64,000 nt of DNA from Lunularia cruciata (lineage: Eukaryota; Streptophyta; Marchantiopsida; Lunulariales; Lunulariaceae), in assembly GCA_948567375.1 (NCBI GenBank), contig OX419758.1, positions 49,119,473-49,183,472 of the forward strand. Reading direction: 5' to 3'. Within the stretch, counting starts at the first letter, position 1, and each line of letters starts with the position of its first letter. A program made the position numbers and the translations under genes. Below are positions 22,094 through 33,800 of this stretch, one piece after another. The notes under the pieces were generated by a model that was not told where the DNA came from, ran no database searches, and saw only the letters and a list, made by a program, of their open reading frames with translations.

Positions 22094-22531
22094 TGTGGTG
22101 CTCACATTTTTTGTTTTTCTCAAAATAAAGGAGAAGAAATGTACAAAGAAGTTGAATTGCGCCTGTATGGCCGAAGAAGGCGAAGAAAAGAGTCTTCGGG
22201 ATGAAACCCAAAGTAAAGTGACTTCGGGTCATAAGGCAAAGTACTCGGAAATGCCTTGTCAGCATACAACCCAAAGTAAATTGTCTTCGGATCGGGGGGA
22301 GCTCAACCCAAGGTGAAGACAGTCTAACAACCTTTTGTTGGGGCAAGAAATTCAAGAAGGGGTCGTTTTAAAACGAGCAGCCCATACGCGCGAAGATTGA
22401 TTGACAGTGACAGGTGCATGCTGGAGGTGTGATTTCTCGGTAGAAACTCAAAGCAACGAAAGACAAAGGAGCGCAACTTTATAAAAATTGGAACTGCACC
22501 AACAAAATGTCAAGTAATTTTCCTTTGCCGC

Positions 22532-25500
22532 TGTCGTCGGGAAAAGGCCAGATGAGAGTTTTCAAAAAAAAAAAAAAAAATGTCAGATGAGCTTGGTAAG
22601 GAGTGGTAGCTGGAATTTTCGAGAAAGGAACAGAAAAAGGTTTTGCAAAGAACAGGAACAGGAAAAGGAAAAGGTTTCTTGCAAAGGACAGGAACAGAAA
22701 AAGGTTTTGCAAAGGATAGGAATAGGAAAAGGTTTTTTGCAAAGGACAGGAACAAAAAAAGGTTTTGCAAAGGACAGGAACAGAAAAGGTTTTTTCTGCG
22801 AAGGAGGAATCAAGAAGGGAAAAACAAAAGGGAAGAAAAAACAGAAACGGAAGAAAAAAAAAAAACAAGAAGATCTTAGCAGAGAAAGGGGAATGGGGAA
22901 AGAATGGAAGGCAGAGTTGGGTAGCGGCAACAAAGGAAAAATCAAGGAGACAAGGAGGTTGAGGGGTTTTGGGGAGGGACAGGAACAGTTCAAAGGGGGT
23001 TTTGGGAGGACAGAAAAATCTCAAGAGGTTAATAGGACAGAAAAATCTTGAGGGGTTTGGGGAAAGACAGTGAGGGATCGAGGGGGTTTTTTTTCTTCTG
23101 GACAAGAGGAGTTAGAAAGGAGAGAAAAGAAGAGGAGGACATAAGGAGAAGGGGGGGGGGGGGGGTTTGAATCTGCGGGTGGAGGGAGGAAGTGAGAAAA
23201 TTTGGAGTGCTGGATCAAGGATAGTGAGGAAAGGTAGGGCTTTTGATTCTCACGGAGAGAAAAATATCAGGGATAGGAGTGGTTGTTCGTTGAGATGATG
23301 GGATGTTGGGGTAGGGATTACAGATGTTGTGCAAGATGAGAGGTTGTGAAATGCGAAATGCCGTTGAAGGAATATCGGATGTGAACTACTGGCTTGCTTC
23401 TATGCCTACTGGGGTAAATTTGTTAGAATCAGGGGAGCATGCCCTTCTTACAAGCTCATGTCGAATATAGTTGTGTATTGCAAACAACCTTTCATCATTG
23501 AGTAGACCGGGACGGTAACAGGTGATCTCACCATTAGAGATTATCTGGAGGGATCTATGTTGTGCTGTCTTTAATTGGTGATCGACAGAGTTGCTGGTAA
23601 GGGTTGAGAGCAATAAAAGTTCCGAAGATAGAAGAAGCATACGTCTTGGTGATGGAGGTTGGGGCCAGGAGTTATTCTTGATACTGGTTTAGTGTCAGCA
23701 AGATAGTAGACAGAGATTGAACGAGAGACACAAGCTGGTCTAGGGAATTTGGATTTTACTTCTGGGAGTTGGTGGCTCTCTGAATGGAAAGGGTGGAAGC
23801 TATCTTGTAGTATACAGAAGTTGTGGAATTGTGTTTAAAGACAAAGTGTCACTAGAAAGGCACGTCAAGCTGGTGAAAATTTCACTAGGGATGCTAAAGT
23901 AGACGGGCATGTTGTGGAGCAGATACTCACTACAATGTGGACAGTAGGCATCTTGAAAATCTCTCATAGTGGACATTGGATATGGGATCACAAGGAGAGA
24001 GGAAACCTATAAAGTTTAAGTGCTAAGCAAAGAGGAACCCATTCAAGAATAGGTGATGGATATTACACGAGGTGACTTCTGGCAAAATGTCCGGAAGACA
24101 TCAGCATGTTAGGGAGTATAGATGGTTACCTTGCTGGCAGCTCTATTTGCGTGGGACGTAGGAAGAAATCAGCATCAAGTGGATTGTTTTTGCTTTGCTG
24201 GCGTGATACCATTCAAAGTAGGTAGATTTTGGCAGATTAGTCTACATTGATCTGCCATCATTGTTTTTGAATCGCAATTCTTTCTCTGCAATTGTGAGGC
24301 TTGACAAAGGTTTTTCAGTGGATCTATTGAGATTTTTCAAAGGAGAAGTTTGCGGAAGTGCACATGATGACAGTGTGTGAAATTTTTCAAGAAAAATGAG
24401 GGCTGGACAGAGAGCTTTCGGGTAATGACAGTAGAGAGTTTTTAGGAAAGGCCAGACTAGCTTTGCAAAGGAGAGGTTGCAGGATTTTCAAGAAGGAGAA
24501 GGCTGAACAAGGGTTTTTCAGTGGATTTTCATGAGAATTTTCAAAGGAGAAGTTTGCGGGAGTGCACATGCTGACAGTGTGAAAATTTCAAGAAAGATGA
24601 GAGCTGGACAGAGAGCTTTCGGGTAATGACAGTAGAGAGTTTTTGGGAAAGGCCAGACTAGCTTTGCAAAGGAGAGGTTGCATGATTTTCAAGAAGGAGA
24701 AGGCTGAACAAGGGTTTTTCAGTGGATTTTCATGAGAATTTTCAAAGGAGAAGTTTGCGGGAGTGCACATGCTGACAGTGTGAAAATTTCAAGAAAGATG
24801 AGAGCTGGACAGAGAGCTTTTGGGTAATGACAGTAGAGAGTTTTTGGGAAAGGCCAGACTAGCTTTGCAAAGGAGAGGTTGCAGGATTTTCAAGAAGGAG
24901 AAGGCTGAACAAGGGTTTTTCAGTGGATTTTCATGAGAATTTTCAAAGGAGAAGTTTGCGGGAGTGCACATGCTGACAGTGTGAAAATTTCAAGAAAGAT
25001 GAGAGCTGGACAGAGAGCTTTCGGGTAATGACAGTAGAGAGTTTTCGGGAAAGGCCAGACTAGCTTTCCAAAGGAGAGGTTGCAGGATTTTCAAGAAGGA
25101 GAAGGCTGAACAAGGGTTTTTCAGTGGATTTTCATGAGAATTTTCAAAGGAGAAGTTTGCGGGAGTGCACATGCTGACAGTGTGAAAATTTCAAGAAAGA
25201 TGAGAGCTGGAGAGAGCTTTCGGGTAATGACAGTAGAGAGTTTTTGGGAAAGGCCAGACTAGCTTTGCAAAGGAGAGGTTGCAGGATTTTCAAGAAGGAG
25301 AAGGCTGAACAGGGGTTTTTTCAGTGGATTTTCATGAGAATTTTCAAAGGAGAAGTTTGCGGGAGTGCACATGCTGACAGTGTGAAAATTTCAAGAAAGA
25401 TGAGAGCTGGACAGAGAGCTTTCGGGTAATGACAGTAGAGAGTTTTTGGGAAAGGCCAAACTAGCTTTGCAAAGGAGAGGTTGCAGGATTTTCAAGAAGG

Positions 25501-26505
25501 AGAAGGGCTGAACATGGGTTTTTCAGTGGATCTACGTGAGATTTTTCAAAGGAGAAGTTTGCGGGAGTGCACACGATGACAGTGGGTGAAATTTTTTGAG
25601 AAAAATGAGGGCTGGACAGAGAGCTTTTGGGAGATGATAGTAGAGAGGTTTTGGTAAAGGCCAGACTAGCTTTGCAAAGGAAAGGTGGACATGCACAAAA
25701 AGAAGAGAGAAGTCATGTTCAGCTCAAGATAATACGAGGACTGGATATAGAAGCTCGATACGGGATTTGTCAGGAGCTTCTACAAGGCGTAGAGATCTTT
25801 GGCAAGAGAAGTGCAGAGCGTTCGGGAGGATCTAACATACCAGAATATCGAAGAGAAAGGAGAATCCAGAGGAAGGACCTACTGGACAGTGGAGACTCGG
25901 AAAGAACGACAAATTGGAGATGTTGCAGAACAGTGAGATGACAAGTTGTAAGGAATAGGAAATAGGACCTGCTCAATTCCTTTTCCTTCTTCATGCGCTT
26001 GGCTAGTCAGTGTGCTTCAGTTTGGTCACTGTTTGGTTAGGAGCCGTGTGTCATGGCTCAAAGGATTATAAACTGTGAAACTTGGAATTGAGATGGAAAT
26101 AAGATTCCTAGTGATTGAGTGTGTGTACTTGATGTGCAAACAGCGGTAGGGAAGATAATAATAATGTTTTTTATTTTACTTCTTTTTTTACACTCAGTCC
26201 GGATTATGTAGATGGGTCAGGACATTTAACCAATTGCCCGGGATTGAGTCTGGTTGCATAACTTGTGGACAACTCTACAAAACCCCACCAGATCATTCTC
26301 TCTGGAAGATCAGTCTGGACCAGAACTGCAAAACCCACCAAACCCAAAACATATTAAAGCTGAGGATAATAGACCAACCAAGAGGTCAAGAATAATGAGC
26401 CGGGACTAATAATAGACGGTACAAGAAGGACAAAACACTCCAAAAGCCTAAGCGCAGGCAGCCAGGTGCCCAGCGCAATCTCGAGACCATACAATCCCCA
26501 CGACA
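22532..26505 (+). mobile_element. Insertion D: 4.0 kb TG...CA element, probably a solo LTR
   Basis: It interrupts the B2 LTR between TTTGCCG and TTGAGAAG, which are contiguous at 14180. Ends are TGTCGTCGGG and CCCCACGACA, an imperfect inverted repeat of about ten bases. Flanks are CCGC and CCGT, a 4-bp duplication with one mismatch. No gag, pol or transposase is visible. It contains purine-rich minisatellite repeats (about 22620-22800, unit like AAAGGACAGGAACAG), a run of 15 G (23151-23165) and a 201-bp tandem array. A solo LTR of an unseen family fits best. A non-autonomous DNA transposon is possible. Confidence 0.6.
24311..25684 (+). repeat. Tandem array of a 201-bp unit, nearly seven copies
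   Basis: Using the landmark TTTTTCAGTGGA, units begin at 24311, 24514, 24715, 24916 and 25117, with two more about 200 bases apart after that. The four central units are almost identical, while the first and last differ more, as expected for unequal exchange. 201 is a multiple of three, so 60-codon antisense ORFs repeat in each unit (24387-24569 and so on). These are a by-product of the repeat and not genes. Confidence 0.92.
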
Positions 26506-29066
26506 CCGTTGAGAAGTTGTCTTGCAGGTGATCGTGGAAAGGGAAATAAAGTTGGACTCGTGTTAGTACGCAAGGCGAAGTTGCGAGAGTGAAATCAAGA
26601 GAAAGTGAGAAAGTAGAAGAGATGGGATGAGGGAAGAAAAGCTCCAAATTCAGAGTGAGAAATCATGGGATTCGGAGATTAGATGTGATAGCAAGGATCA
26701 AAGTCTTGAGCCAACTTTGGATCACTTTTCTGGCATGGAACTGGAACGTAAGTTTTCCAGGATTCATGACAGAAATCATCGAGAGTAAGTGTCTCGATGG
26801 ACCCGAGGAAGAAGGAAAGAGAGGAAATCCGGCTCGATGGACAGAGTCGGATTGGAGACTTGTACTCGAGAAGGAGGCAGGCTCGGAGCAAGGAGCCACA
26901 TGCTTGGGGAAAGGAGAGATAGCCCAAGAGACTCAGGAGGTGAGAGATGCCTTCTCGTCGAAAAGAACAAAGAATGGGTACAAAGTTGAGAGTTACAAGG
27001 ATCTAGTGAGGAGAGGGATTGTGAGTGCTCTCATGGCAATCTTGAAGCCGGAGAGAATGACTTATGTGATGAAACACCAAGCGGTGTTCTTCCATAAGTT
27101 GTTTGCAGGAGAACCAATCAATTGGGCGAGATGGGCGAGATGGGCGAGGTGTTTTCATGGGATAACAAGGCAGATGGTGTAGAATTTGCGGGATAAGTCG
27201 CCTCCACACTACATTGTGCCGTTTGCAACACACTTCTACCTTGGGCTAAATTTTTTGAACTTGGTGGAGCGTACTCGGATGGTGTCGAATTTCCATCCGG
27301 ATGTGCAAAAGGAGGTCAATGTCGAGGAGCAGCAATACATTCTCCAAATCCGGAGCACGGGCGACTACTACGCAAAGACAAGGAAGAACGTGGAGGTTGT
27401 AGTGAGTACCTTGACAAAGAAGAGGAGTCAGCAAGGAGAAGCCGAAGAAAGCAAGAAACCTTGGAAGATGCAAAGAAGTAACCCAAGGCAAGGAATGATG
27501 GTAATTGGGTCAGAAGATGAAGACTCAGAAGGCAAGGCCGAGCTCAAAATGGAGGACTCAGATCATGAAGAGGAATCTGAGCTGACACTGCAGAGCGGAG
27601 ATACAAGCAGTGATGGTGAAGAAGGAGGAGAGATGACTTTGGCGCTTGCTGCTGAAGAATACGAAGAAGTGCAAGCCGAGTTGGAAGCCGAAGACAACAC
27701 AGTGCTGGAGGACGAAGTACCGGTGCCAGAGGAGAAGAAGATCGCAGTACAGCAAGGAGTTTGCTTGCAACGTAAGGCAAAGTGTGAAGCGGGGCCGAGT
27801 AGAGGGAAGGAAGAGGTAGAAGAAAGCTTGGGCAGTGAGGTGTTGATTCCGATATGAAGACTCCAGAGAAGAAGGCAAGTATCGAGAGAACACGAAGTGA
27901 GAAGAGAGACCACTCCGCAGGAGGAAGTAGTTGCCAGTGATGGAGTGGAGTACCTGCGAGAGATAGTGTGCTCCTTGTTGGTGAAGTTGGAGTACAAGAA
28001 GAAGGAGATGCAGTCGACTTGTCCAGAGGTGAAGACTGTTTTGCAGGTCTTATCGAGATTAGAAGAAGAGAACTCGGAGTTGAAGAGAGGTATAACCCGA
28101 GGTCAGGAGGAGAGAGAAGTATTGCGAGCGGAGGCAGTAGAGAGAAGTCAGGTAATTGAAGATCTGAAGAGGGAAGTAAGCTATTGAGAGGATCTTGCGA
28201 GGAAGAGTGACATAGCAAGGGAAAGACAGGTAGCTGAATACAAAATCTTGAAGCAGTAGTTTGTTGATTCAAGAGTAGAACTTATCCATGCTATGGCGAG
28301 GGTAGCAGCAAGAGATCAAGAACTCGATAGAGTGATGGAGAGTATGGAGGAGAAGAAGCAACTCTGGCAAAGAGAGTTGGCTACAAGGTATAGAGAAGAA
28401 GACCAATTGCAAGAATTACTTCGTTATCAGGAGGAGAAAGTAGTTCAGAAGGAGAAGGAGACGGTGAAGGCCAAATTCAAGGAAGAATTGGCAATGTACA
28501 GAGAGCAATGGCTTGCAGATCGGGAACAAGAAAGGAAGACACAATTGGAGCCGATAAAGGAAATTGTCCTCCAAATGAATGCAATGTTAAGTACAGAAGC
28601 CAGCGTTCAAATTGAAGAAGCACGCCTGCACGAGTTAAAGTTGTTGGTGTAGGAGACAAGGCAAAGACAAGCAAAAGACACCGAGATGAATGCCTTGCTG
28701 ATCAAATTGAGAACTGGTGTAGATAGGAAGATATTAGAGGTAGAGGATAACATTTCAATTAGATTAGACTTAGTGAAAATAGAGCTAGAAAAACTTTGGA
28801 AAGGTGTTGAAGCAAAACCCGAAGTAGATAACATAGGAGTCCAAATGTCTTTGGAGTTACCATCAGAGACATTAGAGAAGAGTGGGTCGGGAGATAAGGA
28901 GTTAGATAGATTACCCATTAGTGATATTTCAGATCAAGAAAGAGAATTGTTAGATCTAGTAGAGGAAGTAGGAATTATGAAACCCGAGGACAGAATATTA
29001 GGAAGTAAATTTACTTTGGGTTTGGGTTTGAAAGCCAAAGAAGAAGTAGACATCGGATCGGATTAG
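26506..29066 (+). pseudogene. LTR-encoded coiled-coil ORF of B2, 3' LTR copy
   Basis: This is the most complete view of the C-terminal part. The ATG (22507) is separated from the rest by insertion D. Open stretches are 26655-27182, 27186-27857, 27897-28187, 28293-28652 and 28686-29066, nearly all in register and parted by single stops. Layout: conserved N-terminal block (26900-27400), acidic Glu/Asp/Ser region (27500-27740), basic patch near 27860, then a long Glu/Lys/Arg/Leu heptad-like coiled coil (27930-28830). The end is SGSGDKELDRLPISDISD and a tail ending DIGSD. A 9-bp unit (GGGCGAGAT) is tripled at about 27124-27149. Predicted full length is about 850 residues. Confidence 0.72.
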
Positions 29067-30121
29067 TAATAGATTTGAGATTTGAAGAGACAGATATGAA
29101 GAGGTGCATTGTCATTTCGGATCTACAGCTTAGAATAGTTTTTGTAGAACGGTATAGTTGTTAAAACTATCAATTGCTTCACTACTTAAGAGTGGCATTC
29201 GCAGAGAATTGTTGTTCAGTGCTCATTATTTTTGAGAATAGATAAAGCAAAGGGTTGTGAAGCAGTGCTCGTCGTTTGAGCTTGATTTTGAGTATCAACT
29301 TTGTGTCTATGTTTGTGAGTGTGTGAAGAAATTTGAAGTGCAAGTCAGAGTGTTTGTTGGATGTTGGATTCCATAGCCTTGATCTTCATTCTGTGTGTTT
29401 GATCCTAAGTGAAGTGCAATCGAAGCAATGCCTTGACAAATCTGAGAGGAATTGTAGTGTTGGTAGTATTCTGCATTTGTGAGTGTAGTGTGAAGTTGAT
29501 GTGAAGCAATTTCAATCGAGGAAGTTGTGCCTTTAGTGGAGGGGTAGAACACAATTCTGAGGCAAAGTTGTTTTGTAGTGAAGTGCCATTTTCAGGAGAG
29601 TCTGAATCATCACAATCAAGATTGTTTGGAAAGAATTGAAGGATTTGTGATTAAGGAGTGTTAATTCGTGACAAGACTGCGAGTCAGTGCTTGTTACTCT
29701 CTTCTGGGTGAGGTTTCTACCTAAGCGATTAAAGATGCAACCAAGAAGAACTGAAATTGTTACTTTACTTTGTATTTGACCAATTCTGACTTGTATCTCT
29801 ATGGGAACAAACTTTACTTACCCAATTACCGCAAAAGTGATATTTGCCGGGTTGTCACATTTTCAGACCAAATCTGAAATTTGTGTGCTGAATAGAAAAG
29901 TGTCCAGGCCAAATGGCTCAATGAAAAGATCTAAAATTTTGCAGGGACGGACGCCCTAGAGTTTTTATTAAGTGCGCCAAATTTCAAAGGACTGTGACAT
30001 ACTGGTTGGGAGATTTGAGTGACATTGTGAAGAAGGGTCAATTCTGCAGAGTGGAGATCTCATGCATGAGGAGTTTGAGATCAACAAAAAGCATTTGAGT
30101 GTTTAGATTCATCTTGGGAAC

Positions 30122-30595
30122 ATGGAGGGTCATCAAGAGTGGAAATTGAGATTATGCAAGCTTCCTCAAGTGTTTGAGGTGATTGTAGGGGTGGATTTGA
30201 GGAAAAGAGAGTTTACAATAGAATTTGAAGAGAGTGTTGAGAGGATCCAGAAACCTACACCACTTGGAGGAAAGAGTGAGTTTAAGTGCTTTTTTTGTAG
30301 AGAGAAGGGACATAAGGCAAGTTCATGTCCATTGACCTTTGAGAGCAAGAGATTGAGAGAAAGGAGAGGCTTACTTGACTTGGGTTTGCATGTTGGACCT
30401 TCTTCACCAAGATTAGGAGGGAGAATATCAAAGACCAAGGAGTTATGTGAGGTTTGTGGAGTGGAAGGACTTCCAAAAGGACATGAGTGTAGTGGAATTA
30501 AAGCACTTTTGGAGACTTTGGTGAAGGATCTTGGAGAGAGCCTTAGTATAGCTATAGAAATACTACAACCTTCATCAACTAGTTCTCAAGATTAG
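30122..30595 (+). CDS. Family A ORF1, zinc-knuckle protein (A1 copy, 157 aa)
   Basis: ATG start, TAG stop, 157 codons, upstream of gag in its own frame. A CCHC zinc knuckle CFFCREKGHKASSCP is near residues 59-73. A second Cys/His cluster (CEVCGVEGLPKGHEC) is near residues 108-122, and the C-terminus is Ser-rich. The intact A2 copy has CFLCGEKGHKASSCP, so Arg in the A1 knuckle replaces a conserved Gly. It is likely a nucleic-acid-binding accessory protein. Some Tat-lineage elements such as Ogre carry an extra ORF before gag, but no sequence identity to that is claimed. The function is inferred. Confidence 0.7.
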   Translation: MEGHQEWKLRLCKLPQVFEVIVGVDLRKREFTIEFEESVERIQKPTPLGGKSEFKCFFCREKGHKASSCPLTFESKRLRERRGLLDLGLHVGPSSPRLGGRISKTKELCEVCGVEGLPKGHECSGIKALLETLVKDLGESLSIAIEILQPSSTSSQD

Positions 30596-30597
30596 TG

Positions 30598-30762
30598 ATG
30601 GAGATAATCTTTCAACTTATGGATAAACTATCCATGAGAGTTAGATTAATATGCACTCTAGGATTTGATGTTGCTATAGAAATCTTGGAGCAACCTAAAC
30701 CTTTTGAGTTCCCTAGCGTGAATTATTCTCAGATGGTGTTAGTCATGTATATACTCTATTAG
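30598..30762 (+). CDS. Family A leader mini-ORF 3 (A1 copy, 54 aa)
   Basis: The ATG lies two bases after the ORF1 stop, and the frame ends TAG at 30760-30762. Motifs are CTLGFDVAIEIL, a PF-x-F-P block, and a hydrophobic end MYILY. Length and motif order match mini-ORF 1 (13190-13360: RTLGEERAELML, PFVYP, LYILYT), so the two are probably duplicates. In A2 a 2-bp deletion extends the frame to 72 codons. Function unknown. Confidence 0.5.
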   Translation: MEIIFQLMDKLSMRVRLICTLGFDVAIEILEQPKPFEFPSVNYSQMVLVMYILY

Positions 30763-30833
30763 TAATAGAGTGAGAGAAAAGAAAAGAGAAAAAAAGAAAA
30801 CTTGAGAGAAGAGAAAGATAGTGAGAGGTTAAG

Positions 30834-33800
30834 ATGGGGAAACTTCCGGTTTTCTTTGGCAAAGATGGAGAAGATGTGGAGGCCTTTTTGAGAGACTTCA
30901 AGAGAGCTTGCATAGGAAACAATGAGAGGAGGAAGAATGAGTGGGCCTCATACTTACCAGATTTCTTTGAGGATGCAACACTTACATGGTATGAGTCAAA
31001 ATACCAAAAGAGAGAGAGGAAAGATGGGGAAGAGGAGTCTTGGGAGACTTTGACTTCAGCACTCATTGAGAACTTTCTTCCTGATGAGAGTTATGAGAGA
31101 TTGATGAGTGAGGTTACATTTCTCAAGCAAGGAGATGGAGAGAAAGTGAGAGTCTATGTGGAAAGAGTGGAAAAGTTGGAGTCCAGATTTTGCATAGTGT
31201 TAAGGAAGAGTGGGGATGATGTGGAGACTACAATGATTGGCATAGGGGCCATGCTCACCAAGAATTTTGTGGGAGGGTTGAGACCACAAATTAGAAGCAA
31301 GGTGAGATATGAGAAACCTTCTTCCAAGGTTGAAGCTATCAAGATCGCAATTCGTATGGAGCAGAGTTTGGAAGGGGATGAGAGTGATTTGGTGGTGAAG
31401 GAGGTTGTGCATCCTCCTCAAGGCTACAAGTATGGTGGAACTTCTGATACTTTGGTGACAAGGGTTGCACCACAAGTAGTAGTTGCTCCAATTCTTGCAC
31501 CTCCACCAAAAGATCCACTCCAAACCATCACAGAACAACTTGCGGATCTCAAGATCAATGTGGTGCAACTATGGGAGAAGAGAGAGGTGGATCAGAATAT
31601 AGGGAGAGGGCCTAGGAGTTATAGAAACTATCCATATAGAGGAGGCCAACCAGCCAACAATTTCAATGATAGAAATTGTTTTGGTTGTGGAGGAAGAGGC
31701 CATATCCAAAGGAATTGCCCAAATTCCACTTACCATGGAGGAAGGGGTTATGAGGGAGCCAATAGAGGGAAAGAGGGAGGTAGTGAAACCCAAGTGGCTC
31801 CTAATCCCAACAAAGGTAAGGGGATAGCATCCATAGATGTGGTTGAGAGCAAGTATGAGAAGGGAGAGTGCTCAAACACCAAGGGTCTTAATTTGGAGCT
31901 TTTGGCACAAGAGAAGAAGAGAGCTCGTTTTGCAGAGGATGTTCACTCTTCTCAAGGATTTACTTCAAGCAAGGATACTCCTATGTCTACTAGGAGCACT
32001 CGCACCTCAACACCATCAACAACAAAGACTCCAAGGAAGAAGTTGGGGATGGAGGACTTCTTGATCTCAAAGCAACAATGGAACTACAATGTGTTGGAGG
32101 ATGTTGGTAGTCACAAGGCTAACATCATAGTGGGCCAATTAATTGCTTTGAACCCTACCTTGATAAAGGAGCTTACAGGTGGTTTGAGTTCTACAAGGAG
32201 CAAGAAGAAGAAGAAGGCAAAAGTTCCAGTATCAATGGGGGTGGTGGATGCCAAGCCAGCACCATGGGAGGCTTGTGAATATGCTTCCAAGATTGATGTG
32301 AGAGTGAATGGTCACAACATCAAGGATGCATTGGTTGATGGAGGATCAGCAGTGAATGCCATGTCAGAAAGGTTGATGAAGAAGTTGGGTATGATACCCT
32401 CAAGACCTTCAACATTTGTGGTGAGCATGGCAAACAAGCAATAATTTTGACCAGTAGGGGTGATGGATAAAGTGGTAGTTTCAGTTATGGGAGTTCAAAA
32501 TCTCATGACTTTACAAGTCTTGAAGGATTCAAGCTATGACTTACTTCTTGGCAGGCCATGGTTGAGATCAGCACGCACAACTGATCAATGGCACAAAGGG
32601 TACTTGAGGATTGGGCCATCAAACCATAGAGTCACTGTTCCTGTGACTAACACCACCAACACTTCACATTCAGATACACTATCTTCTGATTATTGGGAAT
32701 CAGATTCTGAAGAAGGAGCTTCAGGTGTGGACACAAGCATGGAATAGGAGACTTCCACGGAGGAGGATGAATCTGAATCTGATTCAGATGTGTATCCTTT
32801 GTATGCTATGGATTTTGCACCTAAGCCAGAGGTTTTGAAAGACCCAGATAAATCACCATTGACACTTGAGGAGGTAGAGAGAAGGTTATCTACCCTCAAG
32901 TATGGCCCAAATGTTACCAAGGAGGAGAAGGTGAGATTTGAGGAGATTTTCCGCAAGTTCATCCATGTGTTTGCTTTTAGTTACAAGGATTTGAAGGTAG
33001 TCACCTTGGAGGAGCACAAGATAGAGGTGGAGTCACATGCAAGACCAATCCGCCAAAAGCAACATTGCATTAGCCCACCAATATCTTTGGTTGTGAAGGA
33101 GGAGATTGATAAGCTCAAGGAGGCTAGATTTATCTTTGAGGTGGAGAATTCAGAATGGGTGTCTCCAATTGTCATTGTGAAGAAAAAGAATGGCCAGCTT
33201 CGGGTACGTGTGGATTACAAGAAGCTCAATGTTGTTACCAAGAAGGACTACTACCCATTGCCATTCATTGATGAGATCTTGGAGGAGGTTGCAGGTCATG
33301 AGAGGTATAGTTTTGGAGATGGTTATAGTGGATACAACCAAATCAAGATTGCACTAAAGCATCAACAACTCACCACATTCACCACACCTTGGGGAACTTA
33401 CGCTTTCAAGGTCATGCCTTTTGGGCTTTGCAATGCTCCAGCCACATTCCAACGGTTCATGAACAAGGTATTTGAACCTTTCATTGGGAAATTTATGAGA
33501 GACTTCATTGATGACTTTTGTGTTTATGGGAGCAAGGAGGAGCACTTTGAGCACCTAATCAAAGTCTTGCAACGCTTGGATGAGGCAAATGCATCACTCA
33601 ACCCAGAGAAGTGCATTTTTGGATGTGAAGAAGGTCTACTTTTGGGGCACATCATCTCCAAGGATGGAATAGCAGTTGATCCTGAGAAGGTGAGGAAAAT
33701 CTTAGACCTTCCATTCCCTTCAAGCTTGACAAAGTTACGCCAATTCTTGGGGATGGTTGGGTACTATAGGAGGTTCATCTTCTCATTTTCCAACAAGGCT

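Larger units (their letters stand above)
13749..29859 (+). mobile_element. Family B retrotransposon B2, inserted in the A1 leader
   Basis: It begins TGTGGTGCTCAC at 13749 and ends GGGTTGTCACA at 29859, flanked by a T-run on each side (TTTT, 13745-13748 and 29860-29863). Order: 5' LTR remnant 13749-16038, gag 16039-18527, pol 18528-22082, polypurine tract, 3' LTR 22094-29859 with insertion D inside. The 5' LTR lacks its last 1.5 kb. The primer-binding site and the start of gag are also missing, so one internal deletion at 16038/16039 removed all three. Gag and pol carry several stops, so the element is dead. Confidence 0.9.
22094..29859 (+). repeat. 3' LTR of B2 (about 3.79 kb, split by insertion D)
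   Basis: Boundaries are TGTGGTGCTCAC (22094) and GGGTTGTCACA (29859). Without D (22532-26505) and its flank duplication the LTR is 3788 bp, which agrees with 3729 bp for B1. The layout is about 0.4 kb of 5' region, a roughly 2.6 kb coiled-coil ORF, and a 0.8 kb non-coding tail (29067-29859). Confidence 0.88.

Noticed and set aside
22587..23051. Lys/Arg/Glu-rich ORFs on both strands
   Set aside because: Low-complexity products of a purine-rich minisatellite in insertion D; there is no start context or conserved domain.
24387..25172. Four identical-looking 60-aa minus-strand ORFs
   Set aside because: They repeat because the 201-bp unit is a multiple of three. They are a consequence of the tandem array, not a gene family.
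24311..25684. CRISPR-like array
   Set aside because: The units are 201 bp with no alternation of repeat and unique spacer, and the genome is eukaryotic.
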